Origin: Psococerastis gibbosa
Taxonomy: Eukaryota; Arthropoda; Insecta; Psocodea; Psocidae
Direction: 5' to 3'
NCBI GenBank assembly: GCA_963971405.1
Contig: OZ020484.1
Location: 17,174,001-17,238,000, forward strand
Length of the DNA: 64,000 nt
The notes beneath the pieces are model-generated. The model was not told where the DNA came from. It ran no database searches and was given only the letters and a program-made list of their open reading frames with translations. Position 1 is the first letter of the stretch. Every line of letters starts with the position of its first letter. This document shows, in pieces, positions 57,825 to 64,000 of the stretch. Both the position numbers and the translations under genes were made by a program.

Positions 57825-58715
57825 GCGGTGTCCACACTATGCCGCGTTGGCTGTTGGCACTGTTTCTGATCTGATTATTAGCCTCGCATCCACACCAAGA
57901 GTTGGCATTCAGCCGCAAAATGTCCGCCGAGGAGGATATGTACTACTGAAACTGAAGCAGCGTGCCGCGTGGAGCCAATGGTTGGCTCGTCCTCCCTACC
58001 CGCTCTCGCTGGCTTCCTATGCAGAGGGGGATACAAAGTTTTTTTAAAGGGGGGGTCACGGTCGAATTCGCCCCCCCCCCCCCATAGTATTGTCTCTAGT
58101 GCTCTTTGTTGTGGACATTGGCATCTTACTATATACTACAACATGTAGCTGCTTAGGTCGTTACCTACTTCCTACAGACACTAGAAAAAAAACTATTAAA
58201 ATATTGATACAGCTGCAGGTTGAAAAATTTCTTTACTTCCTTAAGTAGAGTTACACATCCAAATCATTTAAAGGTTAACCCCAATGTAATAAATTATAAT
58301 AATTATTGATTGATTAATTGTAAGCAATACAAAATTAAATGTAGGCCTAATTATGAAAGGAAGATTTTATTTTATGTCTATTTCAGCCTACAAAACGAAG
58401 TCGACCCTTCGATGTTTTCGTTTATTGGCACAACGTGTTATTATTGAATGTTTTTTTGTTGTTGCTTAATTTAAATGTTAATAAATATTTTTCATCGCCA
58501 TTTTGCCGCCCCTGCGGGGCGTAAAGGGGGGTCGTGACCCCTGACCCCCCCTCTGTATCCGCCACTGTTCCTTTGACGGAGACCGACACTTAATACGCGA
58601 TTTTCTGCTGCAAACCGTTGGGTCAGCGGCACATGCCAACAGCCACGTCCACATTGTACGGGCTTTGCCAAATTGGCAGTTCCCACAGCCAATGGCGGCA
58701 TAGTGTGTACAACGC
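57825..58715. mobile_element. TIR element, GTCCACACTATGCC type, split by a hAT MITE
   Basis: Left end GCGGTGTCCACACTATGCCG and right end, reverse-complemented, GCGTTGTACACACTATGCCG, continuing into ttggctgt on both sides. About 337 bases once the insertion at 58022-58567 and its duplication are removed. The interior has higher GC and short frames but no recognised transposase. The TIR form suggests a Harbinger-like MITE, but the flanks (TAA, TTT) do not prove it. Confidence 0.6.
58022..58567. mobile_element. Nested G/C-rich hAT MITE
   Basis: 546 bases with right end, reverse-complemented, CAGTGGCGGATACAGAGG and left end CAGAGGGGGATACAAAG. The flanks ttcctatg (58014-58021) and ttcctttg (58568-58575) match at 7 of 8 bases. 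It carries G and C runs near both ends. Confidence 0.8.
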
Positions 58716-60344
58716 TTTAGGCTTGCAAAGTCTTGGTTAGAAGAATCCAACGGATACTGCGCGCCAGCGTCATGCATTGGAATACGATCAGACTCGGTGG
58801 AAACACATATATTACCAAGGCTTTGCAGATAATACTGGGACCCGACATGATTCATAGTCTACAACCTAATTAAAGAAACTGATTGGTAGGTTAAATGAGC
58901 CTAGTTGCGATTTTTAAAAATCATTTACAAAACACCCATACTGAAAACTAAAATATTGTGGTGCTCTGGCTAAAACCCTTAAATCCGTTTCCGCTGTTAC
59001 ATAAAGAGATGAATATTAACATTTCCATATCTTTTACCAATTAATAAGTGTCCTATTACTGTTGTATTGTATGTACCTACTGTTTATTATTATGATATCT
59101 CGTTTTGTTTTTGGTTATTTTTCTTGTCAGTATTAATATAGGCCTAGTGTACTCTGTTCTCAGCATTGTAATCTCAATTTTCTCGAAAGAAAGCGTTAAA
59201 ATGCATACTACAATATGTATCAGTTTTGGAGAAGATGGCATCCTGCATTAACTGCATAAATGCACCGTATAAAAAATGACATAATTATAGTGACAGTTTG
59301 AGTGCAAAATATTGACCTGCATGTTCAGAAGTTTCACGACAACCCCCTACTGAAATAAACGGATAATGAACCAACAACTGAAATAACCTCTCTCTTCGGA
59401 TCGTTAGTATTATTACAGAAAGATATGGAGATGGCGTAGATAAGCCCACGCTATAGGGCTGCGGATTCAATGGTACAGTTAGATTCCTTCGTCATATTCC
59501 AATTAGCTTTGTCAGCCGCCATTTCAATGGCCAGATAGCGAACTGTATACCATACGACTACTCTCACCGTCCCAGACATATCATGCAGGGCATTCAAGGG
59601 CTACCTGCTACTAAACACGAGTCAGATTTTGTCATGATAAAAAATATTATGAACAGTCTTATTCATGCTTCTATGCGTTGATCGTTGGACACAATCATTT
59701 ATCATACAGTATCTCTAAACTATAAGGGGATACATTATAGTATGTAGGGCAACAAAATGTAGACATCAGCATTAGCAGCATGTAGTGAACAAGAAATTAC
59801 GGGAGTTGTCGGGAACCCAGCACTTCAGCAATCAGTACCACGAGTGTTAACTGTTCTTCTCGGTCTGTCTTCTAGTCCACTAAAAGACTGATCAGTAAAC
59901 GCTTTACATTGTTTTGGAACATCTTTTAGGTTGGTGTCATTCAATTGTTTTGGACAGGCATTGCTTTGTAAACAAAATCTTCTTTCTGATAGGTAAAACT
60001 CACGACTCTTGCTGGTATGGCTACGAATTTGGCCAGGAAAGGCGAATCAGTTACAATGTTAGTACGAGTATATTGCCACGGTATAGCACGGTAATCTGGG
60101 AATAACCTATACAATTTGTAATATGAGCCACTACCTCTGACGCCGCATGGAATCTGGACTGTCGGAAACACTTTGTTTCTTCCAATGCATGCATATACTG
60201 TTCATAAACATATTACATACTGTATATATCAATATATATCTTCATGAAATCGAAGAAACTCGAAAAAATTGTCTGTAATTTCTAATTCCTGGTCTTTGAA
60301 TTTGTGATTGAATAATGATTTATGAACTATAAGAAAATGTCTTC
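58716..60344. other. No gene recognised; AT-rich
   Basis: Only short frames and no recognised repeats. Confidence 0.35.
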
Positions 60345-60357
60345 AATTCCTGGTCGA

Positions 60358-60730
60358 GCCAACGGCCTTACCATGTTGAATCCATTAGAAGAGAGCATGT
60401 TTCAAACTGCGGCAAACTTGGTAGTGTGCACAGCATTGGCTGAGGAACATGGTGGGGCATGATAACGCGCTGACACTACCTGTCAGTCCTACGTGCGTGT
60501 CGAGTCCTGGTCACCTCCGAATTAATCGTGTGACTTTACTATATTCCCCAAGTGGTTCGGAATCCACTATATCAGGAAATCCACCCTGTCAGTCAACTTC
60601 TCCCCGAGGTGAAGGAGTCTGCCCTTAGGGTGCCTCAATTTAATAAACAGACTCACTTCCCCCCGCCAGGTTTAAAGGGCTGCGTGAAGCAGGAGTGCTT
60701 TCGCAGGCGCTGGATAACAAGCAAGCAAAC
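60358..60730 (+). mobile_element. 5S-like SINE, copy 3
   Basis: Begins gCCAACGGCCTTACCATGTT, continues gaatcc, and ends in an acaagcaagcaaac tail. The flanks aattcctggtcga (60345-60357) and aattcctcttcga (60731-60743) match at 11 of 13 bases. Internal differences from copy 2 (for example in the pyrimidine-rich part) indicate greater age. Confidence 0.8.
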
Positions 60731-60789
60731 AATTCCTCTTCGAACTGTACAGAATATACTGTATATCATTAATATTTTATTTAGTCATC

Positions 60790-61045
60790 ATGCGACTCGT
60801 ATCTGTACTACGTTAAGTCATGCTTTCACCTGTTTCATTGTGTCAATGGTAAGCTTGACACAGCTTGTCCATTATCGCTAGTTGTCGGTGTAGGTTGACA
60901 TCGAGAACGTATACAGTATACTAGTTTGCCAACGGCCAAAAATTTATACGGAAACAATACAAATAATGTCCGAAATCCATGGGGTCGTTGGCATTGGACA
61001 AGGGACGTATGGGCCACTATAAGTAGGGATATAGGCCTGGGTTCA
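60790..61045 (+). repeat. SINE-like family C, copy 4
   Basis: In the orientation opposite to the other copies: cgactcgtatctgtact, ..., ggtgtaggttgacatcgaga, ..., then catggggtcgttggcattgg. Confidence 0.5.
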
Positions 61046-61069
61046 TAATATATGCATAATTCATAATAG

Positions 61070-61260
61070 CAGCGGAGCCTTTCTGCCCATTATGCGACAC
61101 CCGGGAAGAGATGGACGGAAATCATCTTAAGACGTGCCAGGCTCTTGTCAGTAGCAGAGGTTCACCAGATTATGGGTTGTATTGGGCTGCAAGAAAGCTG
61201 ATGGCGGAAGCCTAGTGCTATGGTGTAATTAAAAAAAATAAAAAATAATAATATGTCCTT
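61070..61260 (+). pseudogene. LINE ORF2 C-terminus with CCHC motif, 5'-truncated
   Basis: The plus frame from 61071 reads AEPFCPLCDTREEMDGNHLK, then TCQALVSS, and ends LYWAARKLMAEA and a tag stop. The C-x2-C-x9-H-x4-C finger followed by a YWxARxLM ending is the usual terminus of one group of non-LTR retrotransposons. An A-rich tail follows at about 61230-61250. The intact reading of this last stretch and the 3' tail show an authentic LINE end, truncated at its 5' side as is common. Confidence 0.8.
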
Positions 61261-61597
61261 CAAAAATTACAACTAGTCATCATGAGCTTTTGCTAGCCGA
61301 TGGCTGACCACGTCTTTTATTAGGTACCTGGGCTTATTTGTTTTTCCTGATGCTGACTTATTGGGCTACAGGGATAATTGAGGCTGTATAGCCTGGTGAG
61401 AGGAGTGTGGACCGTAAATCCATCACCGTCTCAGAGCCCGTGATGGACAGGCAGCGGCCAGTCACGACCTGGCTGCAGGTGCACGGCCAAATTAGATAGC
61501 CAACCTCTTCCCATAAAAATACTCACCATATCTTTTTCGCTCACTCAGTTGATAAGGTGGAAAAATACATCTACTTAAGGCGGATTCTACTATTATT

Positions 61598-62170
61598 GCT
61601 TTCCAATTTATAAGTTAGGAAATTAGGAAATTTGTGACGGTCGAAATTTTCGATTTCTAGATTTCAGTGGATTTACACGTTTTGAGGTTCCAGGAACCAA
61701 AAAGTGTTTTTAACGAAATGTCTGTCCGTCGGTAGGTCTATATGTCTGCCGGTGGGACTGTCTGTCTATTCGTCGATTTGTGGGCAAACCAGTGGGTCAA
61801 TTCACTGAATTTTGATGAAATTTGGCTGCAGGTTGACAAAAATCATATCTCGGGAATATTTTTTATTTATTTTGGGTTAAATAGTTTTGTGGGGTTTTAC
61901 TCTCCAAAAAAGGAAAAAAAAATGTTCTCAAAAAGGGCTCCAACGTTTTTTTTAAAATTGATATATTATAATGTAGTCGTTATTGATGTAAACAAAACCC
62001 AATAGGGTGCCTGTTCCTTGATTGTTTGGTTCCGGGGGGGGGGGGGGGGAACTCAATTTTCATGAGAAATTACTAAAAAAAAAATCTGCAGAACCCTTTC
62101 ATCGATGCTTTCTAAAATCAGGCATGTTTTAGATGTTAAATAGAGTAATAAAACCGAACAGGTAGCTATC
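61598..62170 (+). mobile_element. 'GCTTTCCAATTTAT' family, copy D (3' end missing)
   Basis: Starts gctttccaatttataagtta and follows the other copies through tttgatgaaatttggctgca and a long G run to about aataaaaccgaacagg, then loses similarity. It is the most diverged of the four. Confidence 0.6.
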
Positions 62171-64000
62171 TCAAAGTGTTGATTTTGAGGGATAAACGAA
62201 CGAATCTTGAAACGAATGCTCGAGATAGAGTCTGAAATTTATTGTTTTCCTATTTCAAATAATAAGAATTAAAAAATATTAAAAGCTGAAAGCCTAAACC
62301 ATAGGCTAGTCGCGTGGCAGCATCGAAGCAGAACCTGCCGGCTTGTGGCACAACGCACCTGGAGACTCCCCTATTTTCCGCACAGTGCACCGATACAGAG
62401 GGAAGTGTTCATAGTCGACTGCTTTTTTAGGTGTCCAGTTCCACTAGAATATATAGGCCTACTCCAATGTCCAATAGGCCAACCGACCCAGAAGCTTACA
62501 GTGCTTGTGAATACACATGGTACATACACGGCTTTAAACATGGATATATCTTTCTTCTTTCTATCTTTCTTTCTTTTCCTCGCCTATGGTTCCCTGGACA
62601 AGGAGCATACTGTATATTCAACAACACAATACATAATACCAATGTTTACCATTATATATGTACTGTACAGTAATATAAATAATATTGTACATAATAATAT
62701 TGTTAATAAATAATATGTTTATCTATTATTATTATTTATAAGTTTGTTAGCTGAATCATGTTTATCTATAGTATATTTAATATTGTGAGTATACCTGTCG
62801 CTAGGCCAATCTCTTGCATAGTGGTATTACTGACTCCGTACAAATGGAAACCGCGGATACAGATAAAAAATATAATAATATAAAATACAATTTCGAAAAC
62901 TAAAAATACCTTATTATATGATGCATGAAGTAGTCTTCTACAACTTTGATGAGCCAAATCTTTAATAACATGCTTAGTTAATTAAAAAAAAAAAAAAGTA
63001 ATAAATTTCGGGTTGCCAATTTCCTACGGGCTGTAGACTCTTAAGAGGGAAGAAGACCTGCACCTCGATACACTATAATACACCTATTGGCCAATATGCC
63101 AAACTTCGGCGGGTATAATTTCAGCCACGGACTACAGAGAACCCAAAACGGGGCTTAGTTCAGAAGGGGCTGAAACAGCTACCTGAGCGAAGGATAGGTG
63201 TAACCAGACGGACACAGTGTGGAACCTTAAGTTGTATAAAAGGAGGCGAACCGGGTTAAATTAAGCCAAATGTTGCGGTACGAAACCGGACTGGTAGAGA
63301 GAAAAAATCAGAAGGTGCCACTGATTCTAGGTTTAACTCTTAATGCGCAAAAGGACTTGAAATTGGAGACATGAGTAACTGTAGGGAAATGCGAACCATA
63401 TCTCAGACAAGGTGGCACCAGGCTTCCCAGTCTCAGTGTAAGTGGGATCGAATATCAATCTCCCCATAGTACGGATTCGTAATTTAACCCGGTTTCAGTG
63501 CACAGTATTTGAAAATGAGTCCGCGCATGAACGCCACTAACTATTGAACTTCCTGCATTTGAGAATTGATAACTCTATCTTAATTGCTCATTTCAATCTC
63601 GCAATAACAAGAAAATGGTTTTGATGTTATGATGTGCTTTGTGGTTGCTCATAACATCAGGTGCCTTTGGAGAAGGAAGGGAAACATTTACACCAGCAAA
63701 TATATCTCCCATCACTGCTTGAAAAGTATCGGTGAGCCATCACCATCTAACAATGCTTGGCGGCGCCGTGCAGTATTCCGAGAGATTTTTCAAACAATAA
63801 AAATGATGGGAACCGCTGCGCCGTAACAAATAGTAAATCCCTGTCACATTAGAAAATGGCTATATATTGTTACGAATGAAATTTTCATCCAACTTCTACA
63901 GCATCATCAGCTAATGCAGTACAAAATTTGTCAGGAGCACAAACTTGCCCATGTTTTCCAAGAATCTCCCACGAAAATACTATGAGAGATACAAGACTAA
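62171..64000. other. No gene recognised; repeat half-copy at 62905-63030
   Basis: 62905-63030 matches one arm of the inverted repeat at 18895-19260 (tgatgcatgaagtagtcttc, then tacaactttgatgagccaaa). A (CTTT)n-like stretch lies at about 62553-62580. Nothing else was identified up to the window end. Confidence 0.4.

Overview
This window looks like invertebrate nuclear DNA, most likely arthropod. It is AT-rich and consists mostly of intron or intergenic sequence packed with transposable elements. I recognise one piece of a host gene. It is a 309-base exon at 54281-54589 on the minus strand, bounded by a consensus acceptor and donor. It encodes the MNNL domain of a Serrate/Jagged-type Notch ligand. 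The left part of the window should therefore be downstream intron of that gene and the right part upstream intron or 5' flank. No other exon of the gene could be identified.

The only long intact reading frame is the Gag-Pol of a full-length BEL/Pao LTR retrotransposon at 23893-30828. Its two 375-base LTRs appear identical on reading, a 5-base target duplication (cttat) flanks it, and a 1703-codon frame runs without interruption from Gag to the integrase C-terminus. It looks like a very recent, possibly competent insertion.

The rest is a dense, nested set of repeats. (1) SINEs: a roughly 360-base family whose 5' end resembles 5S rRNA (three copies, each with its own target duplication), a tRNA-Glu-like SINE with a 10-base duplication, and two less defined SINE-like families. 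(2) hAT-type MITEs, many with long poly-G/poly-C tracts, several with visible 8-base duplications. (3) Harbinger-like foldback MITEs with TWA-type flanks. (4) A 500-base TA-flanked MITE family. (5) A dispersed family carrying a conserved degenerate coding-like strand. (6) Worn fragments of LINEs, a hAT transposase and perhaps a Mutator-like transposase.

Layout: 1-3.5 kb LINE remnants and a hAT MITE; 5.4-9 kb LINE tail, pogo-like element and palindromic MITEs; 10-13 kb inverted MITE pair and SINE; 17-21 kb foldbacks and G-rich MITEs; 23.9-30.8 kb BEL element; 31.5-36.3 kb SINEs and hAT remnant; 36.4-45.4 kb G-rich and nested MITEs; 47.9-52.5 kb further copies; 54.3 kb the Notch-ligand exon; 55-63 kb more repeats. 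Most reading frames of 60-130 codons elsewhere are chance or repeat-derived. Nothing prokaryotic, no CRISPR array and no intact RNA gene was seen.
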